Part shown: piece after piece, positions 1 to 10,417 of the stretch
Layout of the letters: the number at the start of each line of letters is the position of its first letter
How positions within the stretch are numbered: the stretch's first letter is position 1
Origin: Rhizobium sp. Root1220
GTDB lineage: Bacteria > Pseudomonadota > Alphaproteobacteria > Rhizobiales > Rhizobiaceae
NCBI RefSeq assembly: GCF_001426265.1
Contig: NZ_LMDG01000001.1
Location: forward strand, 68,450 to 132,449
Direction of reading: 5' to 3'
Length of the DNA: 64,000 nt
The notes under the pieces: model-generated
What the model saw: the letters and a program-made list of their open reading frames with translations, nothing else
Database searches by the model: none
What the model was told of the DNA's origin: nothing
Made by a program: the position numbers and the translations under genes

Positions 1-914
1 GGCAGGTCTTCCTCGACGGCACGCCGCGCTTCGTAGACTTCCTCTGCTGTCGGCGTCTTGCCATCGGCGAGAACATAGGCCGAAACCGCCTTCGTCGCGG
101 TATCGAGCTCGCTGAGAAAGCCCATGATATTGACGAGCGGGGCGCGCAGGTCATGCGTGACAATGTAGGCGAACTTCTGAATCTCCTGGTTGGCGCGAAT
201 CAGATCCTGCGTACGCTCATTGACGCGCGTCTCGAGCCCGACGTTCAGGAGTTCAACTTCCTCGGTCGCCGCTGCAAGGTCGCGTACATGCTGAACGATA
301 ATCATGATCGCGCCGCCCAGCACAAGCAGGATGGCGATCGCGCCCACGATAGTGACCCACTGCAGATTGTCGGCCGCAGACAGTTGCGCCTCGACCAGCA
401 CACGCAATCTGTCATCCGTCTGCTGCAAAAAATCGCCGAGAATGGCGCGGACTGCGTCCATCAACTCTCGCCCGGCGTCGTCGCGAACGACAGCAACGGC
501 CTCGGCCAGCTTTCCATCCTTGGTGAGCGCCACCGTCGTCGACAGCTCCTTCATCTTGCCATCGATGGCGGCATTCAAAGCGTCGAGCTGCGAAGCATAG
601 GTCGGAAGCGGCAATACGTTATCGACCAGAGTCTTCCGACGCGTCGGCAGCTCCTCCAACGCCGTGTTGTAGGGGGCGAGATAGGCGGGATCGCTCGACA
701 GAAGAAACCCACGCTGCCCGGTCTCAGCATCCTGAACACTGGTGAGGAGATTGACGATTGAGCTACGGACGCGCCGAAGCGAAGCCGTTTCCTCCGAGTA
801 AGACCGATTGGTCTGCACAAGCCAGAGAGATGAGCCGACAATTCCGAACAGTATCAGGACGCCAACGGCGAGCATGAGCAGGCTGGAACGGAAGAAAGCG
901 GCTGTAGAAGTCAT
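1..914 (-). CDS. CHASE3-domain sensor histidine kinase, N-terminal part (cut by window edge)
   Basis: About 304 residues are visible; the C-terminus, including the ATPase domain, lies beyond the left edge. A first membrane helix (about residues 12-33) is followed by a periplasmic CHASE3 domain with its typical ETGQRGFLL stretch (about 64-72), a second helix (about 184-205), a coiled-coil linker and a HisKA phosphoacceptor box around THDLRAPL. The His in that box is the expected autophosphorylation site. CHASE3 kinases sense an unknown extracellular signal through the periplasmic loop. The ATG at 912-914 is the first start before the hydrophobic segment. The gene diverges from the beta-oxidation operon; its output partner is not in view. 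Family call is firm, function unknown. Confidence 0.85.
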   Translation of the reverse strand, partial: MTSTAAFFRSSLLMLAVGVLILFGIVGSSLWLVQTNRSYSEETASLRRVRSSIVNLLTSVQDAETGQRGFLLSSDPAYLAPYNTALEELPTRRKTLVDNVLPLPTYASQLDALNAAIDGKMKELSTTVALTKDGKLAEAVAVVRDDAGRELMDAVRAILGDFLQQTDDRLRVLVEAQLSAADNLQWVTIVGAIAILLVLGGAIMIIVQHVRDLAAATEEVELLNVGLETRVNERTQDLIRANQEIQKFAYIVTHDLRAPLVNIMGFLSELDTATKAVSAYVLADGKTPTAEEVYEARRAVEEDL

Positions 915-1157
915 AAAGCGTCCATGAAATGGGTCTGGATGACTTCTATACGCGGCTCACCCAGAAAGATAGCGCCCTCATAATCACCTCTTCAAGGTTT
1001 TGTCACTTGAACTGCGCGATCGTGGCAGCCGGCAGAGAATGCCGAACTACCGCTGCCTTAGCGATAGGCTTGCTGGAGCTTTGCCATGTGGCGCTTGACC
1101 AACCCGCGCCCGACAGCATCTGTCAAAATCCGCTCACAAATTCGCGACGCTACAAAA

Positions 1158-1179
1158 TTGACGTTTACGCAAACGTCAA
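1158..1179. promoter_or_regulatory. 22-bp palindrome (putative operator) before the beta-oxidation operon
   Basis: The left half TTGACGTTTAC is mirrored by the right half with one central mismatch (10 of 11 positions pair). The dyad is widened by flanking TACAAAAT and ATTTTGTA. An almost identical 22-bp palindrome lies at 44526-44547, directly before the nitronate monooxygenase gene. Seen: two near-identical dyads in two gene starts. Inference: both are sites for one regulator of fatty-acid or branched-chain acyl-CoA catabolism, perhaps of the LiuR (MerR) type; the regulator is not in the window. The rest of the 915-1243 gap holds no supported gene. Confidence 0.6.
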
Positions 1180-1243
1180 TATTTTGTAAGAGACTCTCAA
1201 GTGCCGGCCTCGTCCGGCGTGCCGAATTGGAGGAATTCGAACG

Positions 1244-3040
1244 ATGCCAGTCTACAAGGCCCCGATAAATGACACGCTCTTCGTGCTGAACGACGTGCTG
1301 GGTCTCGAGCGTTACAACAATCTGCCGGGCTTTGCGGACGCCACGCCCGACATGATCGAGGCCATTCTGTGCGAGTCGGCAAAAATCGCCGAAGAAGTCC
1401 TTTTCCCGCTAAACTACTCCGGCGACCAGGAAGGTTGCACTCGTCACGAAGATGGCTCGGTCTCCGTGCCTAAGGGCTTCAAAGAGGCCTACGACGCCTA
1501 TTGTCAGGGCGGCTGGACGGGTCTTGCCGTTCCCGAGGAATTCGGTGGCCAGGGACTTCCCTACGCGCTTCACGCAGCGGTCGGGGAGTACACCTCGGCG
1601 GCCAACATGTCGCTGATGATGTATCCCGGCCTGACGCAGGGCGCGATCGCCGCTATCTTCGTGCACGGCTCGGACGCTCAAAAGCGGACCTACCTGCCTA
1701 AAATGGTCTCCGGCGAATGGTCGGGCACGATGAACCTGACCGAGCCGCATTGCGGCACCGATCTGGGCCTGCTGCGCACCAAGGCCGTGCCACAGGCCGA
1801 TGGCAGCTACAAGATCTCCGGACAGAAGATTTTCATCTCCGCCGGCGAACACGGCATGACGGACAATATCGTGCATCTGGTTCTCGCCCGCATCGAGGGG
1901 GCGCCTGAGGGGACCAAGGGTATCTCGCTCTTCATCGTCCCGAAATTCATTGTCCAGGAAAATGGTTCGGTAGGCGCCCGCAATGGCGTCTCCTGTGGCG
2001 CGGTCGAACACAAGATGGGCATCCACGGCAACGCCACCTGCGTCATGAACTACGACGAAGCGACCGGCTTTCTCATCGGTGAGCAGAACAAGGGCCTCAG
2101 TGCCATGTTCGTCATGATGAACGAGGCGCGCCTAAGTGTCGGCCTGCAGGGTTTGGCGATTTCTGAAATCGCCTACCAGAATGCGGCAAACTACGCCCGC
2201 GAGCGCATTCAGGGGCGCTCGCTTTCCGGGCCGAAAGCGCCTGACAAGAAGGCCGACCCGATCATCGTGCACCCGGATATTCGTCGCTCGCTGATGACCA
2301 TCCGCGCCTTCAACGAGGCTGGTCGCGCATTCCTGCTGTGGACGGCGCTGAAATCGGATATCGCCCACCGCTCGGCAGACGAGAAGGAACGGCAGACGGC
2401 AGACGACATCCTCGGTCTCGTCACTCCGATCCTCAAAGGCGTGTTGACCGACAAGGGTTTCGACCATGCCGTCATGGCCCAACAGGTGTTCGGTGGTCAC
2501 GGCTATATCGAAGAACACGGTATGAGCCAGTATGTCCGCGATGCCCGCATCGCGATGATCTACGAAGGCGCCAACGGCATCCAGGCGCTCGACCTCGTCG
2601 GCCGCAAGCTCGGCCAGAACGGTGGCCGCGCGGTCATGGCGCTGTTCAAGGAGATCGGCGATTTCTGCGAGGAAAACCGCAACGACGAGCAGATGGCGTT
2701 CTTCACCAAGAACCTGAAGAAGGGCTTGAACGACGCCCAGGCTGCAACCATGTGGTTCATGCAGCATGCAATGGCAAAGCCCGACAATGCCGGTGCCGGC
2801 TCGACCGACTACATGCATCTCTTCGGCCTCGTCATTCTCGGCTATATGTGGGCGAAAATGGCGAAGGCAGCCGAGGATGGCCTTGCCGCAGGGGACACCG
2901 AGCGCGAGACTTTCTTCCGCAACAAGCTGGTAACCGCACGGTTCTTCATGGAGCGGATCATGCCCGAGACGGCGTTGCGCAAGACCCGCGTCGAGGCCGG
3001 AGCGGAAACGCTCATGACACTGGCCGCCGACGCGTTTTGA
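1244..3040 (+). CDS. Acyl-CoA dehydrogenase (long, FadE-like form)
   Basis: A 598-residue flavoprotein expected to oxidise acyl-CoA to trans-2-enoyl-CoA, the first step of beta-oxidation. It has the N-terminal, middle ([11 protein letters not shown] around residue 165) and C-terminal acyl-CoA dehydrogenase domains, plus the extra C-terminal domain of the roughly 600-residue subgroup. The [12 protein letters not shown] motif near residue 440 carries the catalytic Glu region of this subgroup. A good GGAGG ribosome site lies seven bases before the ATG. fadA follows after 45 bp and fadB after that, so this is the head gene of an acyl-CoA dehydrogenase-thiolase-multifunctional enzyme operon. The palindrome at 1158-1179 sits where a repressor would act. 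Chain-length preference cannot be read from sequence. Confidence 0.93.
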   Translation: MPVYKAPINDTLFVLNDVLGLERYNNLPGFADATPDMIEAILCESAKIAEEVLFPLNYSGDQEGCTRHEDGSVSVPKGFKEAYDAYCQGGWTGLAVPEEFGGQGLPYALHAAVGEYTSAANMSLMMYPGLTQGAIAAIFVHGSDAQKRTYLPKMVSGEWSGTMNLTEPHCGTDLGLLRTKAVPQADGSYKISGQKIFISAGEHGMTDNIVHLVLARIEGAPEGTKGISLFIVPKFIVQENGSVGARNGVSCGAVEHKMGIHGNATCVMNYDEATGFLIGEQNKGLSAMFVMMNEARLSVGLQGLAISEIAYQNAANYARERIQGRSLSGPKAPDKKADPIIVHPDIRRSLMTIRAFNEAGRAFLLWTALKSDIAHRSADEKERQTADDILGLVTPILKGVLTDKGFDHAVMAQQVFGGHGYIEEHGMSQYVRDARIAMIYEGANGIQALDLVGRKLGQNGGRAVMALFKEIGDFCEENRNDEQMAFFTKNLKKGLNDAQAATMWFMQHAMAKPDNAGAGSTDYMHLFGLVILGYMWAKMAKAAEDGLAAGDTERETFFRNKLVTARFFMERIMPETALRKTRVEAGAETLMTLAADAF

Positions 3041-3085
3041 TGCGCAGAATTCACCGGCATCACTGCCGCTAGGGAGACGAGAGAC

Positions 3086-4294
<1,209 letters not shown>

Positions 4295-4303
4295 GGGCGC
4301 GCG

Positions 4304-4390
4304 ATGCCGATCGACCATGACACCTGGGTCACCTTGGCCGTGCTGATCGGGTCGGTTGCCTGGCTTTGCTACATTCTTGGCGCCTTTTGA
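4304..4390 (+). CDS. Putative 28-residue single-span membrane peptide between fadA and fadB
   Basis: Nine bases after the fadA stop an ATG opens a 28-codon frame ending in TGA 34 bases before fadB. A GAGGG lies six bases upstream of the ATG. The product begins [14 protein letters not shown] and continues with a hydrophobic stretch to about residue 27 ([11 protein letters not shown]), which is one membrane helix. No family is recognised. It would be co-translated with the beta-oxidation enzymes and could anchor or modulate the complex, but this is inference. It may be a chance ORF; conservation in related fad operons would decide. Confidence 0.45.
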   Translation: MPIDHDTWVTLAVLIGSVAWLCYILGAF

Positions 4391-4424
4391 CAGTTTGGGA
4401 AATTCAGGGAAGAGGAATCCCATC

Positions 4425-6641
4425 ATGACCAACTACACCAATTTCACCGTCGAAACCGACGTAGACGGCATCGCCCTCGTCACCTGGGACATGCCCGGCA
4501 AATCCATGAACGTCATCACGACAGACGTGATGGATGAGCTCAACGCCATCATCGACCAGACAGTTGCCGATAACACCGTCAAGGGCGTTGTAATCACCTC
4601 GGGAAAGTCGAGCTTCTCGGGGGGCGCCGACCTTTCGATGATCAAGTCGATGTTTAGCTTGTATCGGGACGAGAAGGCCAGCAGCCCTGATACCGCCGCG
4701 CAGAAACTCTTCGATCTTGTCGGTCGCCTTACCGGCCTGTTTCGCAAACTCGAGACCTGTGGCAAGCCGTGGGTTTCCGCCATCAACGGCACCTGCATGG
4801 GCGGTGCGCTGGAGATGTCGCTCGCCTGCCACGGTCGCGTTGCATCGAACGCGAAGGGCGTCAAGATCGCGCTCCCCGAGGTCAAGGTCGGCATCTTTCC
4901 CGGCGCAGGTGGCACCCAGCGCGTCTCGCGCCTAGCCGATGCCCAGTCGGCCCTGCAGATGATGACCACAGGCCAGTCGCTGACGCCAGCACGCGCCAAG
5001 GCGATGAATCTCGTACATCAGGTGGTCGAGCCGGATCAGCTGATCCCCGCGGCGAAGCAGCTGATCAAGGACGGTTTGAAGCCTGTCGCGCCTTGGGACG
5101 AAAAAGGCTTCAAGGCCCCCGGCGGCGGTATATGGACGCCGGCGGCAGCCCAGCTCTGGCCGGCGGCACCGGCGATCCTGCGTCGCGAAACGGCAGGCAA
5201 CTATCCGGGCGCGCTGGCGATCCTGAAGTGCGTCTACGAGGGCTTGCAGGTGCCTTTCGATACGGCTCTCAAGATAGAGCAACGCTATTTCACCGAAGTC
5301 CTGCAGACCACCGAGGCGTTCTCGATGATCCGCTCGCTCTTCGTCTCCATGCAGGAGCTCGGCAAGGGGGCTCGCCGCCCCGCCGGCATCCCGAAGACGG
5401 AATTGAAGAAGGTGGGTGTCGTCGGCGCCGGCTTCATGGGTGCCTCGATCGCCTACGTGACCGCCGCAGCCGGCATTGCCGTTACCTTGATCGACCGCGA
5501 CATGGAAGCGGCCGCCAAGGGCAAGGGCGTCGGCGAGGGCCTGGTGAAAGACTCCGTCGGTAAAGGACGCCTTACGCAAGACGAAGGTGCAGCTCTGCTT
5601 TCCCGCATCACGCCATCGGCCGATTATTCCGACCTGAAGGACGCCGATCTCGTCATCGAGGCGGTCTTCGAAGACCGCGAAGTCAAGAGGGCCGTCATCG
5701 AGGCCGTCGAAGCGGTGCTGCCGGAGGGCGCGATCTTCGCCTCCAACACCTCGACGCTGCCGATCTCGGGCCTTGCCAAGAACTCCAGTCGCCCAGTCGA
5801 TTTCATCGGCGTCCACTTCTTCTCGCCGGTCGAGAAGATGATGCTGACCGAAGTCATCCTCGGCAAGGAATCCGGCGACAAGGCGCTCGCTGTCGCTCTC
5901 GATTACGTCGCTGCGATCAAGAAAACGCCAATCGTTGTCAACGACACCCGTGGCTTCTTCGTCAACCGTTGCGTCTTTCGCTATATCCACGAAGCCTACG
6001 ACATGCTGATCGAAGGCGTGCCGCCTGCAATGATCGAGAACGCGGCCAAGATGGCCGGCATGCCGGTCGGGCCGTTGTCGCTGAACGACGAAGTGGCGAT
6101 CGATCTCAGCCAGAAGATCCTGAAGGCAACCGTAGCCGATCTCGGCGAAGCTGCCGTCGATCCGAAGCATCTGGCGCTGATCAACAGGATGGTCGATGAC
6201 CTCGATCGCCGCGGCCGCAAGAACGGCAAGGGCTTCTACGACTATCCGGCAAAGCCGGCCAAGAAGTCGCTCTGGCCCGAGCTCAAGACCTTCTATCCGC
6301 AACAGAAGGCGGATGAGATCGATGTCTCCGTCCTCATACAGCGCTTCCTCGTCACCATAGCGCTCGAAGCCGCCCGCACCATGGAAGAGGGGATTGTCAC
6401 CGATCCGCGCGAGGCCGACGTCGGCTCGATCCTCGGCTTCGGCTTTGCGCCCTACACCGGCGGCGTGCTGTCCTACATCGATGGCATGGGTGTGAACGCC
6501 TTTGTAGAGCTTTGCGAAAAGTTAGCGACCTCTAACGGATCGCACTTCAAGCCTACGGCCCTGCTGCAGGAAATGGCGGCGAAGGGCGAAACGTTCTACA
6601 GCCGGTTCAATCCTTATCCCGGCACCAAAGAGGCGGCATAG
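4425..6641 (+). CDS. fadB: Multifunctional fatty-acid oxidation protein (enoyl-CoA hydratase / 3-hydroxyacyl-CoA dehydrogenase)
   Basis: A 738-residue fusion enzyme for the second and third steps of beta-oxidation. Residues 1-190 form a crotonase domain with FSGGADL (64-70), NGTCMGGALE with catalytic Glu 130, and LPEVKVGIFPG with catalytic Glu 152. A 3-hydroxyacyl-CoA dehydrogenase domain follows with an NAD-binding GAGFMG (334-339), FIGVHFFSPV containing the catalytic His, and two C-terminal helical domains. The start chosen is the ATG at 4425 with AAGAGGAA ahead; an upstream in-frame TTG would overlap the small ORF and adds an unrelated segment. Forms the alpha subunit with FadA. Confidence 0.95.
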   Translation: MTNYTNFTVETDVDGIALVTWDMPGKSMNVITTDVMDELNAIIDQTVADNTVKGVVITSGKSSFSGGADLSMIKSMFSLYRDEKASSPDTAAQKLFDLVGRLTGLFRKLETCGKPWVSAINGTCMGGALEMSLACHGRVASNAKGVKIALPEVKVGIFPGAGGTQRVSRLADAQSALQMMTTGQSLTPARAKAMNLVHQVVEPDQLIPAAKQLIKDGLKPVAPWDEKGFKAPGGGIWTPAAAQLWPAAPAILRRETAGNYPGALAILKCVYEGLQVPFDTALKIEQRYFTEVLQTTEAFSMIRSLFVSMQELGKGARRPAGIPKTELKKVGVVGAGFMGASIAYVTAAAGIAVTLIDRDMEAAAKGKGVGEGLVKDSVGKGRLTQDEGAALLSRITPSADYSDLKDADLVIEAVFEDREVKRAVIEAVEAVLPEGAIFASNTSTLPISGLAKNSSRPVDFIGVHFFSPVEKMMLTEVILGKESGDKALAVALDYVAAIKKTPIVVNDTRGFFVNRCVFRYIHEAYDMLIEGVPPAMIENAAKMAGMPVGPLSLNDEVAIDLSQKILKATVADLGEAAVDPKHLALINRMVDDLDRRGRKNGKGFYDYPAKPAKKSLWPELKTFYPQQKADEIDVSVLIQRFLVTIALEAARTMEEGIVTDPREADVGSILGFGFAPYTGGVLSYIDGMGVNAFVELCEKLATSNGSHFKPTALLQEMAAKGETFYSRFNPYPGTKEAA

Positions 6642-6666
6642 CGAGCTGCTTCGGCATAGATGTGCA

Positions 6667-6699
6667 GACAGGTCCCCAAGGCTCGCTTGGGGACCTGTC
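6667..6699 (+). terminator. Hairpin terminator after fadB
   Basis: A perfect 14-bp stem (GACAGGTCCCCAAG with its complement) closes a 5-base loop, 25 bp after the fadB stop. No strong T-run follows, so termination may be partial. It is the only strong dyad before the TerC-family gene. Confidence 0.7.
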
Positions 6700-6975
6700 G
6701 TGTCGTACGCGCGCCATCAAAGGCAGCAACATCCGGGCACGCCCGATAGGTCCAGCTCGGCAATTGCCGGCTCACACCCAAATGGACTGACGGGGTGAAA
6801 TCGAAACATGGTGCCCTACCTCTGGGAAGCTGGAATTAAAAAGCGTCGTCGCTGCGCACCTGATCGATTGGCGTGAATCTTTCTCGCAATATGCCTCACG
6901 CCACTTGATCCGGTGTTCAGCAATAATTTATGCGTTGGCGACGCAGGTCCAAATACTTCGGGGAACTATCGCATT
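6700..6975 (+). other. Long untranslated stretch before the TerC-family gene
   Basis: About 275 bp with no supported ORF. Several short GC-rich dyads are visible (for example GGGCACGCCC near 6736, and CGGCAATTGCCG near 6757). TerC-family genes in other bacteria often have a yybP-ykoY manganese riboswitch here. I cannot match that consensus in this stretch, so no element is assigned. Confidence 0.4.
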
Positions 6976-7608
6976 ATGGAAATCTTCACATCCGCCGGTT
7001 TGCTGGCGCTCCTGCAGGTCATCCTCATCGACCTCGTACTCGCTGGCGATAACGCGGTGGTCATCGGTCTTGCGGCAGCCGGATTGCCGACAGATCAACG
7101 ACGGAAGGCGATTTTGGTCGGTATCCTTGCTGCCACCATTCTTCGCATCGCGCTTGCGAGCGTCACCGTGCAACTCCTCGATATCATCGGCCTGTTGCTC
7201 GCCGGTGGCATTCTCCTGCTCTGGGTCTGCTGGAAGATGTGGCGCGAAATGCGCAATGGCGCCGCGGATCCGGAGGGCGTTGCCAACGGGGACTCGCAAG
7301 CGCCGCGAAAGACCTTTTTCCAGGCGGCCACCCAGATTGTGATCGCCGACGTCTCGATGTCGCTCGACAACGTGCTGGCTGTGGCCGGAGCGGCGCGCGA
7401 GCACCCGACCATCCTGGTGATCGGCCTTGTGCTTTCCATCGCCATGATGGGTATTGCGGCGAACTTCATTGCGCGGTTGCTGAACCGCTACCACTGGATT
7501 GCTTATGTGGGCCTGGCGATCATCCTCTATGTCGCACTCCACATGATCTACCGCGGCGCACTGGAAGTATGGCCGCATCTCGCACCGGTCGTCGCCGGGC
7601 TCAACTGA
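6976..7608 (+). CDS. TerC/YjbE-family integral membrane protein
   Basis: A 210-residue polytopic inner-membrane protein. The family hallmarks are two Asp-Asn motifs inside helices, DLVLAGDNAVV (about 19-29) and ADVSMSLDNVLA (about 125-136). Six or seven hydrophobic spans are visible. TerC-type proteins are linked to metal export, particularly manganese during metalation of exported enzymes, and to tellurite resistance; the role here is family-level inference. The start is set at ATG 6976, where the first helix follows at once; longer upstream in-frame codons give a non-conserved leader. No other ter gene is adjacent; a TerB-like protein lies 19 kb away. Confidence 0.85.
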   Translation: MEIFTSAGLLALLQVILIDLVLAGDNAVVIGLAAAGLPTDQRRKAILVGILAATILRIALASVTVQLLDIIGLLLAGGILLLWVCWKMWREMRNGAADPEGVANGDSQAPRKTFFQAATQIVIADVSMSLDNVLAVAGAAREHPTILVIGLVLSIAMMGIAANFIARLLNRYHWIAYVGLAIILYVALHMIYRGALEVWPHLAPVVAGLN

Positions 7609-7623
7609 CAAATAGCAGCGCGA

Positions 7624-8268
7624 TCAAGGTCCGTTCACCAGCTTCAGGATGAGATGGTGAACGTTGCCGCCCTCGCCCATTTCGACACCATCGAAGTCGC
7701 GGCCAAGCTGGCGCTGTTTGGCCGATAGCTCTCCGAGGCGCTTCTGCAGATCCACCCTGATCTTGCGGCACTGCGGATCGTCATCTGCCGACAAGCCGAC
7801 ACTAGTCGTGACGATGGAGCGAACCATGTCCTTTATCGTTTCCCCGTGCACCTTTTCATGTTTCTGAACGCCATCGATGAAAGTCTGCCAACTGGCTTTG
7901 ACCGGGCCGGATAGCGGCGTGGAGGGCTTGGGCAGCATGTAGGTGATTGTAAGCTTCGGTTTTGCCAGGACGAGAACGCAGGCATTGCCCTGTGGTTCAT
8001 ACTTCCTCGTCCACGTCAGCTTGAACGTGGTATAGGCGATGACCCGCGTCTTTCCGCCAACCTGGGGGCCCCGTTCGCCGATCGACGCATAAAGCGAGGC
8101 ACCGGAGTTGCCTGTGATGGCGTAGGTGCGAACCTCCTCGGTCGCCTGCCACTCCGCGTGCCCGGTCATCGGGGCCGAGACCAGAGCTGTCGCCAGCCAG
8201 AGAAGTCGAAAGCCTGCCGTCACGAGAATCCCCGAATGTTTGCTTCGGGTTGAGCCTAGACGCAGCAC
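7624..8268 (-). CDS. Secreted DUF922-family putative Zn-dependent protease
   Basis: A 214-residue protein with a hydrophobic N-terminal segment (about 20-37, ending at a likely signal-peptidase site after GHA), then a DUF922 domain. The putative zinc motif is HEKVH at residues 137-141. DUF922 proteins are predicted periplasmic or outer zinc proteases with few studied members. The 3' end faces the TerC gene only 15 bp away with no terminator between them. A GTG about 15 codons inside the frame is an alternative start that gives a more compact signal peptide. Substrate unknown. Confidence 0.75.
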   Translation of the reverse strand: MLRLGSTRSKHSGILVTAGFRLLWLATALVSAPMTGHAEWQATEEVRTYAITGNSGASLYASIGERGPQVGGKTRVIAYTTFKLTWTRKYEPQGNACVLVLAKPKLTITYMLPKPSTPLSGPVKASWQTFIDGVQKHEKVHGETIKDMVRSIVTTSVGLSADDDPQCRKIRVDLQKRLGELSAKQRQLGRDFDGVEMGEGGNVHHLILKLVNGP

Positions 8269-8508
8269 GGATGGCTTTCAATGCGCTGATGTCCCCGGCC
8301 GATCGGTCAGGGCCGCGGACCCGCAAGTGTGTCGCTTCATCGCCACAGAACTCAAAAAAAGCCTGATTATCTGGGATCGTTTGCTTATCGAGGGGCTCCG
8401 TGTCGCTTATCGAAAGCCTCTGGCAACGATTTCACCGTAGGATGCGCCATTCGAACAGGACGTTGCAACGCCTGCCCGGCGGGGGCAGTTCACAATTCGA
8501 GGTCGGCT

Positions 8509-9429
8509 GTGACAATCTATCTGCCTATCGCAGAATTGTCGGTGAACATCTTCATCATTCTCGGCATGGGAGCAGCCGTCGGCTTCCTATCGGGCATGTT
8601 CGGCGTCGGCGGCGGGTTTCTGATCACGCCGCTGCTGATTTTCTACAACATTCCGCCGGTTGTTGCAGTGGCCACCGGCGCAAATCAGGTCGTAGCGTCC
8701 TCGATTTCAGGCGCCATAACGCATTTCAGGCGCGGCACGCTCGACGTCAAGCTGGGCAGCGTCCTGCTTGCGGGGGGCCTCTCCGGGGCCACGTTGGGCA
8801 TCTGGATATTTTCCCTTCTCAGACGTCTCGGGCAGCTCGATCTCTTTATCTCATTGATGTACGTCTTCTTCCTCGGCACCGTCGGCAGCCTGATGCTACT
8901 GGAAAGTGTCAACGCCATGCGTCGCTCGGCCAGGAATATCCCGCCGACACCGCGGCGGCCGGGCCATCACCATTGGGTCCACAAGCTGCCGCTCAAGATG
9001 CGGTTCAAGAAATCCAAGATCTTCCTGAGTATCATTCCGGTTGTCGCGCTCGGCTTCGGGATTGGCATTCTGACGTCGATAATGGGTGTTGGTGGCGGCT
9101 TCATCATGGTACCCGCAATGATCTACCTCCTGCGAATCCCCACCAACGTCGTGGTCGGGACGTCGCTCTTCCAGATCATCTTCGTGACAGCCTTTACCAC
9201 GGTCGTTCAGGCAGCAACCAACTTTTCCGTCGATATCGTGCTCGCCTTCATGCTGATGATCGCCGGCGTAATTGGTGCGCAGTACGGCGTTCGCGTCGGC
9301 CAGAAGCTGCGCGGCGAACAACTGCGGGCGCTCCTCGGCCTCCTCGTGTTGGCCGTCGGCCTTCGACTGGCGGTGGCGCTGGTCGTGACACCTGCCGATA
9401 TCTATTCGGTCGTCATGGGGGGCAACTGA
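8509..9429 (+). CDS. TauE/SafE-family sulfite (anion) exporter
   Basis: A 306-residue membrane protein with about eight hydrophobic segments. It contains the repeated Gly-rich motif of the family, FGVGGGFLITPLLIFY near residue 31 and MGVGGGFIMVPAMIYLL near residue 194, each marking one half of the internal duplication. TauE/SafE proteins export sulfite, sulfoacetate or similar anions. GTG 8509 is chosen because the conserved first helix begins about ten residues later; the upstream in-frame region has low-quality, non-membrane sequence. The stop overlaps the next start (ATGA-like, 9427-9431), so it is translationally coupled to the TIGR02186 gene. Substrate is inferred from family only. Confidence 0.88.
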   Translation: MTIYLPIAELSVNIFIILGMGAAVGFLSGMFGVGGGFLITPLLIFYNIPPVVAVATGANQVVASSISGAITHFRRGTLDVKLGSVLLAGGLSGATLGIWIFSLLRRLGQLDLFISLMYVFFLGTVGSLMLLESVNAMRRSARNIPPTPRRPGHHHWVHKLPLKMRFKKSKIFLSIIPVVALGFGIGILTSIMGVGGGFIMVPAMIYLLRIPTNVVVGTSLFQIIFVTAFTTVVQAATNFSVDIVLAFMLMIAGVIGAQYGVRVGQKLRGEQLRALLGLLVLAVGLRLAVALVVTPADIYSVVMGGN

Positions 9430-10235
9430 TGCGCAAGCTCCTCGTCGCCCTGCTCTTCTCCCTCCTGCTGCTGCCGAAGCTCGCGGAAGCGCAGATGATG
9501 CTGCCGGACCAAGCGACGCAGGGAACCGGTGAAAGGCTGGAGATCGGCACGTCCACCAGCGAAATCGCCATTACCTCGGACTTCCACGGCGCTGACCTGA
9601 CGGTCTTCGGTGCCGTTGCCAACACCGACAGTCTGTTGTTGGCGATCGGCCAATACGATGTGATCGTCGTTCTGGAAGGGCCGCGCGAGGATGCGACTGT
9701 GCGCCGGAAAGAACGTGTCTTCGGAATCTGGATCAACACCCGCTCGATGACATTCGAAACCGTGCCGCATTCCTATTCGATGTCGAGTTCGCGCATGCTC
9801 GACGACATAACGACGCCTCTCGACCTGACGGATCAGGGAATCGGCATCGATCACATTCCGCTGACGCCGGTCGGCTTCGTCGGCAACGCCAGCAACCTCG
9901 GTGAATTCCGCCAGGCCTTCCGCAGGCTACAGGAGAAGGGCGGCCTCTACGATCGGGATCCGAGCGGCGTGCGCTTCGTCAGTTCCAATCTCTTCAAGGC
10001 GAGCCTGCGTCTGCCGGCGAACATCCCCAATGGCGTTCACACCGTACGTGCCTACCTCTTCAAGAGCGGCAAGTTCATTACCGAAAAATCCCTGCCCCTT
10101 CGTGTCATCAAGACCGGAATCGAACAGACCATCACTGATGCCGCACATGAACAGCCGATCGCCTACGGTCTTTTTTCGGTCTTCCTGGCACTTGTGACCG
10201 GCTGGGGCGCCAGCGTAGTGTTCCGCAAGGATTGA
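9429..10235 (+). CDS. TIGR02186-family envelope protein, partner of the TauE exporter
   Basis: A 268-residue protein with a cleavable signal (about 1-21, ending AEA), a long periplasmic region and one C-terminal helix (about 243-262) followed by a short basic tail, so it is anchored by its C-terminus. It matches the TIGR02186 family, which is found paired with TauE/SafE exporters in alphaproteobacteria and has no known biochemical function. It starts on the last base of the preceding stop codon, so the two are made together. A role as a periplasmic accessory subunit of the exporter is inference. Confidence 0.8.
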   Translation: MRKLLVALLFSLLLLPKLAEAQMMLPDQATQGTGERLEIGTSTSEIAITSDFHGADLTVFGAVANTDSLLLAIGQYDVIVVLEGPREDATVRRKERVFGIWINTRSMTFETVPHSYSMSSSRMLDDITTPLDLTDQGIGIDHIPLTPVGFVGNASNLGEFRQAFRRLQEKGGLYDRDPSGVRFVSSNLFKASLRLPANIPNGVHTVRAYLFKSGKFITEKSLPLRVIKTGIEQTITDAAHEQPIAYGLFSVFLALVTGWGASVVFRKD

Positions 10236-10417
10236 CCTGGTCGCTTAGCGCGCGACAGCCTCAAGATCGCCTCGGCCAGTCACGCAAGAGTTCCTCCAGA
10301 CACTCGGGACGGATCGACAGCTCTTCCGACATTCGCAAGCAACCCAAGCGCCTATGTGGGCGACGGTCGCAATCAGTTTTGAAGTAACAGTTGAACGGTC
10401 AAAGGGAGACGACCGGG

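Noticed and set aside
4932..6302. 456-codon frame antisense to fadB
   Set aside because: Shadow of fadB third-position bias; product composition is His/Asp/Arg-skewed and matches nothing.
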